Both the position numbers and the translations under genes were made by a program. Shown here in pieces: positions 26,246 to 39,800 of a stretch of DNA of 64,000 bases (within the stretch, counting starts at the first letter, position 1; every line of letters starts with the position of its first letter). The notes below the pieces were generated by a model. That model did no database searches. It was not told the DNA's origin and worked only from the letters and a program-made list of their open reading frames with translations. The DNA is taken from positions 54,434,006 through 54,498,005 of the forward strand of contig NC_085047.1 in the NCBI RefSeq assembly GCF_963662255.1, given 5' to 3'. Origin of the DNA: Cinclus cinclus (Eukaryota > Chordata > Aves > Passeriformes > Cinclidae).

Positions 26246-29200
26246 AAGAGTTAAAAGGTCAAGGGGAGCTCCCTTCGGCTGGATGCTATGTCCCAGTTTC
26301 TTTGTAGGATCACAGATCACGGGACATTGCAAGTCCACTTTTCGTTTGGAAAGAAACCAAGTAAGCTTTGGATATCATGCAGCCAGCAGTTGCACTTCTT
26401 CAGTACATGGCTTGATCCAACCACCCTCACATCATTCCTGCCACCCAGGATGGCACTTCTAGTTTTTCTTCAGGCTTCCAGCTCTTCTTTGAGTAAAATA
26501 TAGAGCAGTTTATTGCACGGTTACATCTGCAACTTGTCCCCAAGGGAATAAGGGCACCCTGCTACGAGCAAAGCCTTGCCAGTTTTGGCCAAGGGCTCTG
26601 CTGCCATCTCAGGGTGACACTCACCCTCCTCCCTCGACGCCAGCGCTCGCCACTTCCATCTTCCACAGGCACCACATTCTAGAGCACAATCAAACCTATT
26701 GTTCAGCTTTAGAACAGTTTTTGCTTTAATCTACTGGAGGGAACAGCACGAGGATTTTTATATCTAATCAAATAAATCTACACTGACATCTTGTGGAGAT
26801 CCTGAGACCAAAATGCCACAGCTGCTGGGCAGGGTGGGATTTACACCTTCGCCATGTCCTGCTGGACACTAGCACAGAGGCAGCTGGACTTTCCAAAGCA
26901 GCTGCAGCTGTGCCTGCAGTGAAAAACAGATCCTGCAGCCTCAGAAGTCATTGTTCTCTGCCCACAAACATAATTTTAAGTGATCCTCACAAGCCCAACT
27001 AAACCAAGACTATTTACTCTTAAATCCTCACTGGAAGCAACACTGTGGCCATTCTTATGTAACTGCTGCTTCAGGCTTCTCAAAGCACAAGCTTCTGATG
27101 AGGACTTATTTTCATGCTGAAATTTAATTATCTCTGTAAGTGCTGCAAAAAATGGACCTAAGTAGCACTCAAGGACTCCTTTGATGCTTCTCTTCATCTA
27201 AAAATACATGGGTTAAGAAAAAACTGCCTGCAGTTTGGGAACCTGTGCAAGATTTTCCTCCATATTCATCCCAATCATTTTAGCCCCTCTTGCCAAGTCC
27301 AAAGGGTTAAATTAAGCCACTGCCTTCTTTCTTCCAGTGCTCAGGAAAGTGTTCCAGGAGTACAAGCCTCCTGTTAGGCACAGCCCACAGTAATGCTGCA
27401 ATGAAATTGCTTGGCAGGGGTTAACACCAAGAGCTGGAATCCCAGCACAGATAATCTCACAATCCAACCATACAATTGTTCCTCCAGTTTTTCTTACTAC
27501 CATCTAGGGAGCAAATGCTCCATCTCCTCCAAGATGGCCAGAGACCCTCTGGAACTGCTGGGGTAGCACCAGACAGGTGGAAAATGGAGACTACTTGGAC
27601 TGAACAGAAAGTGGGGGAAAAGACTTCTTAACAGTGTAGCATCCAGGCTGGGGAAGCCATGACCATCATTCACAGTGCTAACAACAGCCACTGCTGCCTC
27701 CAGCAGTGAAATTCTTAAGCCTTTGCCTGCAATTCCCAGTAACTCAGCCATCCCCACTTGAACAAAAATCCCTCCTTCTGCTACACACCCACTGTAGTTG
27801 CCTCAGAGGAAGAACTGTCCCCCAAAAATTGCACATGGACAATGTTCCCCACAATTATGGCTCCAGGTCATTTTGCTCCATCTTCTCACTCTTCTCAGGG
27901 CAGCATCAACCCCAGTCCCCCATCAAGGCCAGATAAAATTTCCTTTCCAGGGAGGCACAGCCTTAGCAGCACATTACAAGACCTCAGCTTCATGCACAAA
28001 GATGGAAACGGAAAAGTGCAGAATGTAACAAATGCCATTTTACTTGGGACAGATGCTAATGCTGAGCACATTAAGTTACCACATAGCACCACCTAACCAG
28101 TTACAAGAGGGGGGAAAAGCAGCCATCCAAAAAGCCCAAATGACTCCAGAGTGAGAATCACTAGCTGCAGCACTGGCTCCACTCTGAACAAAAGCTTTTA
28201 TCCTTTGGGATTCAAAAGAAATGGGGAAATTTTCATGCTTGAAAGTGACTAATCTGCAAGCAATGCTTGAAAAGGTAGCAAAGCCTACTACCAAGCAGTT
28301 ACACCCCCAAAATCCCCACACATAGAAGTCCTGCCATTTAGACTCTCATAGTTTGCCTTGAGCAGTCCCAGAAGCATCCAAATATATGTGCAGCTAGGTC
28401 TGATTATTCAAATCCTGTTGCCTAGTATTAACTCTCAAAACTATATTTAAGCACCTAAGAAGGAATTAATGCAGCTTTCCAAAGATCCTAAGCATCAAGA
28501 GCTCTTGTTAAGAGCTTACCCAAGTACTGACCTCCTAATGAATCTGTTTAAATGGCAACATTCACCTCAGTCCCAGTGCAGTGAAATTCAGTACGTTCAT
28601 GCACTCCTGAACCTCTTCCAGCAAAAGCCAAGCTTGTGAGCGTCCTGTCTTTCATATCAAAACACAGACTACAGGCAAATACACAAGAGGAGCTATTTCT
28701 AAAATCCTGCACTGACTTCAAAGTCACTCTACCTTGTTTTAGAAGCTTGAAAACAGCAGGACGCAGGCTGTGCGCTACAGTTTGGTAGGAATTTGGGAAC
28801 AGTATTTTTCAAGCAAAACATATCTGGGCATTGAACCAAAAATTAAAACTATCATAGTACCAAATGGAGATATTTTGATATAATTCTCACTCTCTCCATT
28901 CCAAAGCCAGGAAGCCTCTAAAAATTCCTGCAGAACTTGAATCTTGCTGTTCTTACAGTCAGAAAGTCAAAAAGTTGCTTTTCCTTTCCACAGCCTGAGC
29001 CTTTCCCTTTGCCAGAAGGGTAAACACATCCTGGAGATGAGCAGAACACAGCAACAATATTCCAACTCATAGAGAAAGGCAACTCTTTATTTTTCATTCT
29101 CTTTCGTGTAACTCCCATTTTTAAAATCAATTTGCATACAAAGCCGGTGTTTTACCATCAATCTGTAACAAATTCTATATTCATCCTCCTTCCTGCTTGA

Positions 29201-29743
29201 GTTACAAGGAAATGTGAGAAACACAGGAGTGTATTTATAGGGCCAGTAGTTAGCGTGGTTGGGGAGAACAAGGAAGAACAAAATATGCAGTGCTAGAAAC
29301 GCTCTGTAAATTTAAGCAGCAAGGTCATTCAGAATCCTGAATTACGACTCAGTAGTTCTGGATGAAAATTTAGCAAAAGATAATGGAAGTAAAATACATT
29401 GCAATAGTTCAATAGATACGAAGGTCCATGCACATTTAATTGGAATAAAGGATTATCTAGAAAATATGAAGCTGCTTCAGCAGAATCAAAAGACTAGACA
29501 GAAAATGACAGTGGCACCACGTAATCTGTAGGCAACAACTCTCCTTGTCAGGAATGTCAAGATCTCTTTCCTGCCCTGCAGATGCAGGAGATAAGGTCTG
29601 ACCTCCAAGCCAAGTCATCAAAAAACTGCTTGCTCCAGTGAAACAGCACTTTGTGGATCACCGGACATTCAGATCCTTTTTAAAACAATACTGATGGGAA
29701 GTTAAAAGCTTCAGAATGGATGTATGGATGGCATGAGAGACTT

Positions 29744-30020
29744 TAGAATCATCAAATCGTTTGGGTTGGAGGAGACTTGAGAGATTATCTAGTTCCAATC
29801 CCTCTCCATGGGCAGGGACATCTTCCACCTGACCAGGCTGCTCCAAACCCCATCCAATCTGGTCTTGAACACTTCCAGGGATGGGACATCCACAGCTTCT
29901 CTGGGAAATCTGTGCCAGTGTCTCACCACTCTCAAGGCAAAAAATTGCTCCCTAACATCTAATGCCAACCATCCCTCTTACAGTTTAAAGCCATTGATGG
30001 CAGCCCCAACAGCAAACCCT
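29744..30020 (-). mobile_element. CR1 LINE fragment, 3' end
   Basis: The sequence begins AGAATCATCAAATCGTTTGG and runs through ATCTAGTTCCAATCCC and the CR1 3'UTR, in the antisense sense of the element, so the CR1 lies on the minus strand. It is 5'-truncated and sits just beyond the MRPS31 polyadenylation site. Confidence 0.9.
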
Positions 30021-30465
30021 AAGGAACATCACTCCCGTGTTATTTTCTGTAACTTACCTTTGTAATGCTGTGCACACATCTCAGGAATACAACAGCCTTT
30101 CAACATGAGCATATGAACCAAAAAGCATACTATTCAAATCACTTTGTCATCACCAAAAACTTCAAAATGAACCAATAAATGTAGTTAGTGAAAGTGGGGA
30201 GAAAGGATTAATAATATCCAAACACCAGTGCGGATCATGAATTAGCAAAATGAAAGCATTGGAAGTTTTCCAGAATGGGAAAGAAAATCCAACCTGTCAA
30301 GATACAGTCCAACTGTGAAGGGTTGGAGAAGTGGAGTTAGACCTAGGATTTTGTATTTTGAAAGACTAGTTTCAAATTTAAAAGACAACAGTTCTGATAA
30401 GCTAAGTTACAAATGCACATTCCACAAAAACCATACTTCTCAGTTCCCTCTTTTGCTGTCAAAAG

Positions 30466-30490
30466 TATATATATACACACACACAGACAC
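30466..30490. repeat. (TA)n/(CA)n compound microsatellite
   Basis: A short TATATA tract passes into ACACAC. It lies immediately downstream of the MRPS31 poly(A) signal. Confidence 0.8.
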
Positions 30491-30516
30491 ATATGTAAGA
30501 AAATATGACCTTTCAG

Positions 30517-30522
30517 TTTATT
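30517..30522 (-). terminator. MRPS31: MRPS31 polyadenylation signal AATAAA
   Basis: TTTATT on the plus strand reads AATAAA on the MRPS31 strand, 121 bp after the stop codon. It is the first canonical signal downstream of the stop, so the 3'UTR is probably short, with cleavage near 30495-30505. Confidence 0.7.
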
Positions 30523-30642
30523 GATTAAAATACAACTTTCAGGCCACACGATCATTATGCACTGACAGTATTTCCATCCATAAGAAATCACACCCCTTGA
30601 CATAACGATTCTTCATTTCCAGGGTAAGCACCTTCCCAAATC

Positions 30643-30854
30643 TCAAATCTCTTGAAGAAGTTCCTTCTTTTCCTCAAAATACTTCTGAAACCACTCAATA
30701 TGTTCAACCTTCTGCTTAACACTGAGGTATGGGTTTTTTGAAAGCCCACAAATGACTAGTTCCATGAAGTGGCGGATAGGTCCTTCCTTGGGAAAGCCTT
30801 CGAGGTGTTTCTCCAGAAAAATATGTTCATGAAATTCAGCATCATCATCCATCC
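30643..30854 (-). CDS. MRPS31: MRPS31 coding exon 7 (C-terminus and stop)
   Basis: The acceptor TTTCTATTAG precedes 30854. The first two bases complete a Gly codon, then [20 protein letters not shown] and [20 protein letters not shown] follow, the most conserved block of the family, ending KELLQEI and TGA at 30645-30643. The tail is a few residues shorter than the human protein. Confidence 0.95.
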
Positions 30855-33800
30855 CTAATAGAAAGACAAAGCAAAAAAGACACAGTGGTTATCATAATAC
30901 AATAGCAAATTTAACAAAGTAAAAAATAATATAGATTGAAAATAATCTTAAATTAGTAAAATTAATGGTTCTGCTTGCATTTCTAAGAATATGTAACATT
31001 TAAATCAACTTTCAGGCTTGAAATCTTGATAAAAGCCTGATGCTGGGGTGGAAGTAGGAGGAATAATTATAAATCAATCTTCTAAAATCCGGTTTGTTCA
31101 ATACTTGAAAATTTTGATTCATCATTAGTACCACCTTTTAGATTGCAGGCACACTCTTCATTAATCTTTAAAGAGAACACTGCCTAAATTCTGCAGAGGA
31201 TTAAAGAATACAAACTAACCTTGAACAAATAAGGAAACCTCATAAAGTATCAAATACTGAACAGCTAACAAACACGTGTCCATTCCAAGTCAAGCTTTTA
31301 ACATCCTATTGCTATCAAATGGGCACAGAAATTTGGTTTGCTGACATCTTTTTAATCTGTGAGTGTATGATGATGTAGAAGTGTTGTGTATCTCACCAGC
31401 TGCTTTTAAGTCATAGCCATCACCAGAGATGATGCATTCAAAAGCCTCCACAGAACATGGGACAAGGATTATTGGAGACAAGGTAAACTTTTGTTTTCTT
31501 AGACCTGTGGATTTTTTTGTTGTTGTTCATACTATGATGGTAGAGATAAAGACTCAGAACAAGGCTGCTTTTGCTGTTCCTAATTTTAAGGGAAAAAAAT
31601 AAAAAGCAGTCTGGGATTTGTAACAAAATATTATTTTCTTCAGTTAGATATACATGAAAACTTTTATTTTATCTCAATTTGCTAGTACCCTTAAATAAAA
31701 ATCTGTTAATAGAGAAAACTACTGCACTTCAAGATGACAAAAATGAGAAGCCTATACCATACACATGAGTACGGTGTATATGTTTTTCTAAGCTAACTAG
31801 TTATGTTTTTCTATATTATTTGATAAAATTAAATCAGGACTATTAAAATTGAGGTAATTAAGCCACATAAGTTCTAAGCTTCACTCTTTGGTAGAGCTTC
31901 TACATTTTCAGAAGAAATTACGCACATCTCTGGGATGCGGAAGTCACTTAAATTGTTTTTTATTAAGTTTGCATTACTCTTTTCCTGCTTTAAACCTGAG
32001 GTACTACAATAGCTGAAGGAGCTGAGAAATACTTATATTTTTCCTAGAAATGTCTGAGTGCATCAATACCACAGCTGCACACATTTATCTCCTTTGTTCT
32101 TGAAAAAAGAAAGCAAGTTTCCTTCTTCAGACCTCTCTCAGTGTTCCTTTATGTTGAAAGTTAAAATAAAATTAAAAAAAACAGGTAATGTCAGTTCCAG
32201 AAAGTGTGTTTCTGCTGTGCTTGGAAAACTATGTCCAGGGACAGAAGCAGTGATAATCCTTTCACTATGCCACCCATGCTGGCTTTCCTCCACCAAGGGG
32301 AGGTAGAATCTCACTGTATCTGGATGATACTGGTTCATTTTTCAAAATAACAACCTTTCCAGATTTCCATCCTTTTGCTGATCTCAAAAATCCAAGAGAA
32401 CTAAACCAAACAAACTCACTACTGAAAAAATCCAAATAATGCTGACAGTAAAATTTGGCCTTCTGGATGCTCTTTTTCTGGGGACAGATACATGGTATCA
32501 GGAGAGATACAATGTATCTAATAAATAATTTCACCAATTTTCATCTTTAACCCAAAATAAGCAATTTAGAGTCTCACAAAAATGCAGGACAGAAAGAAAT
32601 ATTATATTACATATTCTGCTCTCCTGTTTGTCAGAGTGTACGTGGTTTGGGGATGAGGTGCTATGTCCAAATACTTCAGTTAGACCATATATTTCAGTCC
32701 TCAAAAAAGTAAAGTGTGCATCACAGAAAAGGAGACTACAACAGTCCAAAGCATCAGAGGCTGAAGCCTCTGGCGGGAACAGATTAGATGAGATAATGAC
32801 TCTCCTCACCCCTAGCAAGCCCTGACTCCTGCTGCAAGCCTGTCCCTCAGCCTCTCTTGCAAGGTCCTCAGAAACATAATTTGAAAGAACATGCATGCCT
32901 GGTGGAAGTCTAAAGTAGAGAATTTTCTTTTTCAACATCATAACTTCAAAGACACCTACTCTCAATATCCTATTTCCAAACCCCCACATGCTACAAAACA
33001 GAAAGTCTGGGGAATTTCGCTAGCTAAAACACCAGTCCTTCCAAGACATGACCAACCTTGTCTTAAAGATGTCAATCCAAACACAGGTGTTCATCTCTTA
33101 TAGAGAGATTTTTCTGAGTTTTGCTGACATATAAAGATGACTGAGCATTCAGATGTAGTGAGAAAATGTTCCTGTCCATGGCAGAGGGTTTGGACTAAAT
33201 AATCTTTAAAGGTTCCTTTCAACACAAAGTATTCTACCCTTTCAGGATTTTTAGAATTACATCAATCACGCTCCCCAGTAGGTCCCTAGAACAAACCCAG
33301 AGTTAGTAAAGAAACCCCGACGCAATGGTTGTGTAACTGCCAACTCTCTTGGGAAGATGATCCAATATTTCTCTGCTAGGAACAGCAGCAACTAGAACAG
33401 GACATGGTGAACTTTTGCCTGCAGAAGCCATCAGAAGCAACTGAGGAATGAATTTTCTGAGACCTTCCTATCCTATCACTTGTGCAGTAACAACCTCTGG
33501 CCCACCAAAAGCATTTGCTCTTTGTAAAGAGGTGCTAAGGCAAACTCACACCTATAATCTGCTCTGTCCTTTTTAGCTTTTTGAGTGATTATGGCATAAA
33601 TGCACAGAAATAATAAATGAGGCACAAATAAGCACCTTTCCCAACTTTTTGCCATGGCAATCATGGTGCAGCATTAAAGCTACTTAGAAACAGGGGAGGC
33701 AAGCAGAAAGAAGGAGGAGTGAGAAGAATGTTATGCAAACTATACTAATGGTTTGCTAAACTGGTAAAAATTAATCAGAGGCTGCAGAGATGGAGAGGAA

Positions 33801-36800
33801 AAAAAAAGGTAATATTCTAACAGCGACTTCAACTGCATTGGACAAGGGAAAGGGCATGCAGGTAAGAGCAAACAACAGGGCAGTAAGGTATGGAGGGAGA
33901 AGACTGCTGCTGACCACTGTAGCAAGCCAGTATGTCTAGCCACATCTTCAGATGTTCACACCAAAATCATTTCAAAAACCATGACCTTGCCCTGGTGCCA
34001 CAAAGCACAGCACAGTGCCTTGGTGAAGCACTCTAACGAGAACACCAGAAATGCTCTGGAGCCAAGAAAAAGTTACAAGAGGCTGTCTTTTGTATTTGGT
34101 TTAAAACTTTAAAGGCTTTCATAATGCTGGAAGTTGAGTATACATGCCTCCTCAGCAGAAAATGTAATTGCACTTACATTTTTAAAGCCACGATTTTGGC
34201 ATAGAAGAATAATCACACAGTTCTGGATATACAAGCTGAAGTAATCTCCTCCTCATTGAGGGAAGTGGCTGTTACAAAACTGCAAAATTAACAGCAGAAA
34301 GGGGCATCTTTCTTCTTCTGCAGAGAAACTGAAATTACACCATGCTGATATACTCAGAGCAAGGTTCCCGAGCCTTTAACTGTGCTTTGACACACCTGAG
34401 GTGATTAACAACCTGTGGCTGGCAGTCTGATAGGACACAACTTACTGACTTGGTATTTCAGCCTGAGAGGTAACAGGTTTTGGAAGGCTCCACTGGTATT
34501 TTCCACATGACTAGTCTTTGTGGACAAATCAGTAAAGATTGCTGTTTTAACTATATGTAAAGACTCTTTGTCCATTGGCCGCCCCATCCCAGACAGCGCG
34601 GTCCCAGCCGCACGGCTGCAACAGGGAAACCATTGCCCGCCAAAGACACTTTGTCAACTGACGGCCCCAGACACTACGGTTCCAGCCACATTACAACAAC
34701 ACAAAAACCATGGGCCACAGTGGTTTTAAGCTTGCAAAAACATGACTAGAGTATACTTGGATTTCTACATGATGGAACAGATCAGTTCTGGGAGCAGTGA
34801 TTAAATTCTGTGAAGAAACTGCCAAATAGGATGAGAATAAACATTAAGAAACAATGAAGCACATTATTCAATTTGCAACTCGGTATAGGACAGATTTTCA
34901 AAGACTCCCAGCCTCAGATACCAACCTGTTTTGCTCTCAGTGACTGAAACATTACAAAGCAGTTCTGTTTGATGTCTTTAAAGTCTTTAAAAAAAACCCC
35001 AAAACCCACAGCCAAGCTGTCCCGAAAGTTATGAAGTCCCCTTTCCTACACTGCACACTTAGTGTAGCTGTTCTTCACTTCCTTAACATTCACTCTCTCT
35101 GCTGGCATAACTTCACACAGAGCTTTTTTTTTTGTTTTTATGGTAATAAAAGAAAATACTGTGCAAAAAGATGCCTAATTAACATAGATGCCCAGGGTGA
35201 GTGAATATTGTGACTCTTTATTCTTATGAAACAGACAGAACAAAGGGAGCAAACAACTGTTTAACACTTGGCTTGCCCAGATATAGAACTGGCAGATAGC
35301 TGTTTGGGATTTGGCAAGACACTTGGTCCAAGAGCCACACCAAAGAACAGAATCAGCATTATAAAACACACGCGGCAGTTTTAAGATTCCCTAACTTCTG
35401 CTACGAGCTTAATTTAAATAAGTTGAAGAGTAAAAAGTATTATGCAAAAGACTCGAACAGCCTTTTGATGTTAAACACATTGGGGGTGAGGGTGGGAGTC
35501 ATCCCCTTTTGGCAGCAGCCAATCCTCAGATCAGCCAAACCACCTGTAAGAAAGACTTCACCTGAAGAGTGCCAGAATGAGTTCATCTGAAGCATCTCTG
35601 ATCTGGGACAGTCAGGAAGTTATGTTTGTTTACTATCAAAAGCATGACTCACAGCTGAAACACTATGTTAAAACAGTCAAAGGTCAAACATGCTCTAATT
35701 TTCAGAAAAGCTAAACGGAGACAGATAAAAGCTCACAGTGCACATACCAACTTCATTGTCAATTGGGAACTCCCACAGTATTCCTTCTTTAGTCCACTGG
35801 ATCATCTCCTCAAAACCATTTCGGGGAGGCTGCGCAGTTACTGCTGCAACCTCCTTTGCGAACTCCAGATCCCAAATTGTTGGTGAAGATACTAAAAAAG
35901 AAATTTTGTAAAGAGCTGTCAGCAACCAAAGACTTCTCACTAGATAAGACAAAGTCCTCTAACATCAATCCTTACAGAGAGTAATACTTTCACCTGTGCA
36001 AATTTTTCTACCTTAGACACCAGCATCACCTTTCTCAAATGAGAATCCTCTGTTGACATGAAAGTTCTTTGAAGTTCTCAAATGTCTGATGAAAATCTAT
36101 TCTGAACTCCTAGGAAATATTTATTTTTATGTCTTTCACATAAAGCAATAATTTAATTTTTCCACAATGGTTCTTCAGTTTTATCTTTCAAAAAATATGG
36201 ATACAACAAATTCTGAACTTGACTGGTGCACTGTGCTAAAGGAACCTTACTTCTACAGGAGCTTTCAGGTTCTTCACAACTATATTCTCCTTCAGGGAAA
36301 CAACTAAAATCCACAAGGCATGGCAATTCCTTCCCCAGTGCTCCCAAGTGTCCCAGGTTTTGTCTCTCAGACTGAGAAACCATGATTTCTTGTTCTTTTC
36401 ACAAAGCTAAACAGTTCCTTCAGGGATGTATCTTTCCTGATTTTTTTTCTTTTAATCAAAGTGCACTGGTATTGCAGCAGTTACTCTTCTCAAGGAGTTC
36501 CTGTCTCTCCACCCAGGAGAACTGGTCACAAGCCCAGACTGAACCGCTTCGCTGAACTGAAGGGAACAAGCTGTTACCACGGACAGGGAGGGACCTCTGG
36601 GAGTGCCCTGGGCTGCTGTCGAGTGAGCTGGCCTAAGCTGCATTCCCCTTTGTTTTCCTGCTTCCCCCTGTTATCAATTCATCCTAAGCTCCTTGGAACA
36701 CTGATCTTCATCTGAATTCAAGTATTACAGTTCACTTGGAGTATATCATAGCCAATAACCCATTATTTTACTACTCTTGAGTGTAAATACTTGAGGTCAA

Positions 36801-39800
36801 GATATAATTTCATCTTTGGCTCAGTGGCTTACAACTTAACTGAAATTAAAAAAAAAATCTTCTCCCCCTCCTTTAAGAGAAATCACAATGAAAGGACAAA
36901 CAGTATTTTTACATACAGAAAAGTGTTTTCGGGGTTTTGTTGTGTTAAATCAGAATATAATTATTCAAATAATTCCTTAAGAGGGAAATTTCCAGAACTA
37001 TATTACCAGGCTGACTACATTGATTTGAGGGCTGGAGGCAGGAAGAAAATACAGCTACAAGACAACATGAGAAACCATACAAGAATGAAATTATTGTCCA
37101 TGTCATAAAGAAACTAATAAATCCTCTAATAGAGGAAAGCAAACCTCATTTTTCAAGCTTGCAGTAGAGGTGATAAAGATTATAACTTCACCTCATGAAA
37201 GAGAAAATAATACTGACATTTAACATTAATTGTTATGAAGAGCATTTTCAGGATGACAATTTCCAGTTAACATTCAAGTTTTTGAAGTCAATACTCAATA
37301 CCTAAAACAAAACTTGCTTTTTTGTTATGTATAAACAAATTTTAACCCATTATCTCCTTTAATATGAACCAAGACAGTGAAAACAAATGAATCAAGGTAT
37401 CAAGTATCACACTGGTGCTTCCCGAGATTAACATTCAAAAAAATGTTTGTCATCAGGCTTAGTCAGTAAGCCAAGAAATCAGCTACCCGGTCTAGAATAA
37501 ACTGAAGATTTCCTCAAAGCTACCTGGAATCAAACAAGGAAACACCACACAAAAAGCTGAAAGAAGCTCATGCCTCAACATCTAATTACAAGTACAATAA
37601 AGTCCACTTGCTCTCTTAAACAATTTGTACACATTCCAATTTTGTGTTCAAAAACAAAAGTGCATCTCAGCTTTCACGTGGGGTGACTACTATGAGCCAT
37701 TGTGTCTGCATTCTGCTCATGTGAAAAAGAAATTTTATATTCTCACCATTTTACCTGAAAAAATTTGACTCAACTCAAAATCAATTTTCTTGAACAGCAC
37801 TTTTGTTAGGACAGCTAAAAACAAACACTACATCATTCATCATGGTTTTTACATGTAAAATGGACCAATTTTACAGATATTGGCAGTCTTAAAAAACAGA
37901 AAACTGAATCCCATTCTAATAAACAACTTTCATAGAGGTGGTTGTATTCAGAAAGTTCACAGCTGCTTGAAAATATGCAAATGGCACTATTTGACATTTC
38001 ACTAAAAAAAATTAGTATCTCCCTGCAGTTCCAAGTGTTAAAAAAAAATAAAAATCTACTCAGCTGGAATCTGGCAAAAACTTACAGTTCTACTCTTGAA
38101 ACAGAAACAAATACTCATCATTTGATAAGATTTTAGAGAAAAAATACTATTTCTTCTGCTGCTGCTAGCGTTACATAAAGTTCCAAGTCACTACACTGGA
38201 ATAAATTCTGTATTTTAAAAGGACCTCAGAATAGCTGAGGGAAAACAAAACAGCGTGTTAAAGATCATTGTTAACAATACAGCGTCACTGTTCACGAAGA
38301 AAAGCGAGAGCTCTTTACATGACTTGACCATATTCACACACTCTTGGCCAAACCCAGCCTGTACTAAAGCCAAGTCTTCCTGAGTGAAAGCTATCCCTGT
38401 TAGGCAGCACTAAGACTGTTCCTGCACAGTTGTGCCATTCAGTGAATATGAAGGTGAGTCACACCTGTTCTGACTTTAGCTTTGCTATCTTTTATCTCAC
38501 GTGAGTTTTGGCATGTTTGGCATATTTAGTGGATAAGCAATTGGTTGGGTGGTCACATCCAGATGGCCCAGGTCTCATGGGCCATTGCAGGGCTCTATCC
38601 AGACCATGCGTTCAGTGGTCAAGAGAGCTCAGTGTCTGGATGGAGATCGGTGACAAAGCGGTGCTGCTCAGGAAGCCATACTGAGACCTGTACTGTCCAG
38701 TGTCTTCATCAACACCACAGACAGTGGGGTTGAGTGCACCCTCAGCACGTTTGCAGGTGACGCCAAGCCGAGCGCTGCAGCTGACACACGTGAAGGGCAG
38801 GATGCCATCCAGAGAGACCTGGACAAACTCAAGAAGTGGCCTCACAGGAACCTATGAGGTTCAACAAGGCCAAGTGCAAGGTGCTGCACCTGGCTTGGGG
38901 CAACCACCAGTATGCACACAGGGTGGGGTATGAATGGACAGAGAGCTGTCCTGCCTAGAAAGATTTAGGGATACTGGTGGATAAAATCTGGACTCATGTC
39001 AGCAATGTGCATTCAAAGCCCAAAAAGCCAACTAGAATCATAAAACAAAGTGTGGCTAGCAGGTTGAGAGAGGAGATTTTTCCCCTCTGCTCTCATGAGA
39101 CCCCACCTGGAATGCTGCAACCAGCTCTGGGGTTCTCAGCACAGGAGGGACATGGACCGCTTGGAGCAGGTCCATGAAGATGATTAGAGGGATGGAACAC
39201 CCCTCCTAAGAGGAAAGTCTGAGAGAGCTTCAGTTGCTCCTTGTGGAGAACAGAAGGCTCTGGGCTGACTTTATTCAATCTTTTCAATACTTAAGGGGAG
39301 TTTATTAAAAAAAAATTAAAAATGAAGACAGAATTTTTTGTAGGGCACATTGCAACAGGACAAGGAGTAGTGGTTTTAAACCAGAAGAGGGCAGATTCAG
39401 GCTAGACAAAAGGAATAATTTTTTTCAAATGAGGCTACATACTAGAACAGGTTGTCCAGAGGGGTGGTAGATGCCTCATCTCTAGAAACATTCAAGGTCA
39501 GGCTGGGTGGGGCTCCAAGCAACCTGATCTAGTGGAAGAGGTACCTGCTCACTGCAGGGGGGGTGGAACCAGACAACATCAAAAAATCCCTTCCAACCCA
39601 AACTTTATGATCCTAAACATATACGAAGAACTTTACAAAAGGTGAAGCAAGGTGTCATTTGTCAGCTGCCAATGGGATCTTTCCAGCTCCACCTGCAACA
39701 CTAAACAGAAGAAGGCCCCAGAACAATACAGTGTGTAGTCTTGGATTCCTGCTACCCTGCTTATGTTTAGCCACCTGCAGAGCATGCTGGTTTAGTTGGG

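Larger units (their letters stand above)
4861..30490. other. Intergenic region between FOXO1 and MRPS31
   Basis: About 25 kb lies between the FOXO1 promoter (transcribed leftwards) and the 3' end of MRPS31 (also minus strand). I recognise no protein-coding exon. Reading frames are short or compositionally random. The region holds the CR1 pieces, simple repeats, possible MIR/L2 relic, homeodomain-motif cluster and small CpG island listed separately. Unannotated non-coding transcripts or enhancers cannot be excluded. Confidence 0.7.

Noticed and set aside
25454..26338. 294-codon minus-strand open frame as a protein gene
   Set aside because: Crosses a CpG-rich block, has no recognisable domain, mixed low-complexity composition and no visible promoter or splice structure. 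Kept only as an observation about the CpG island.
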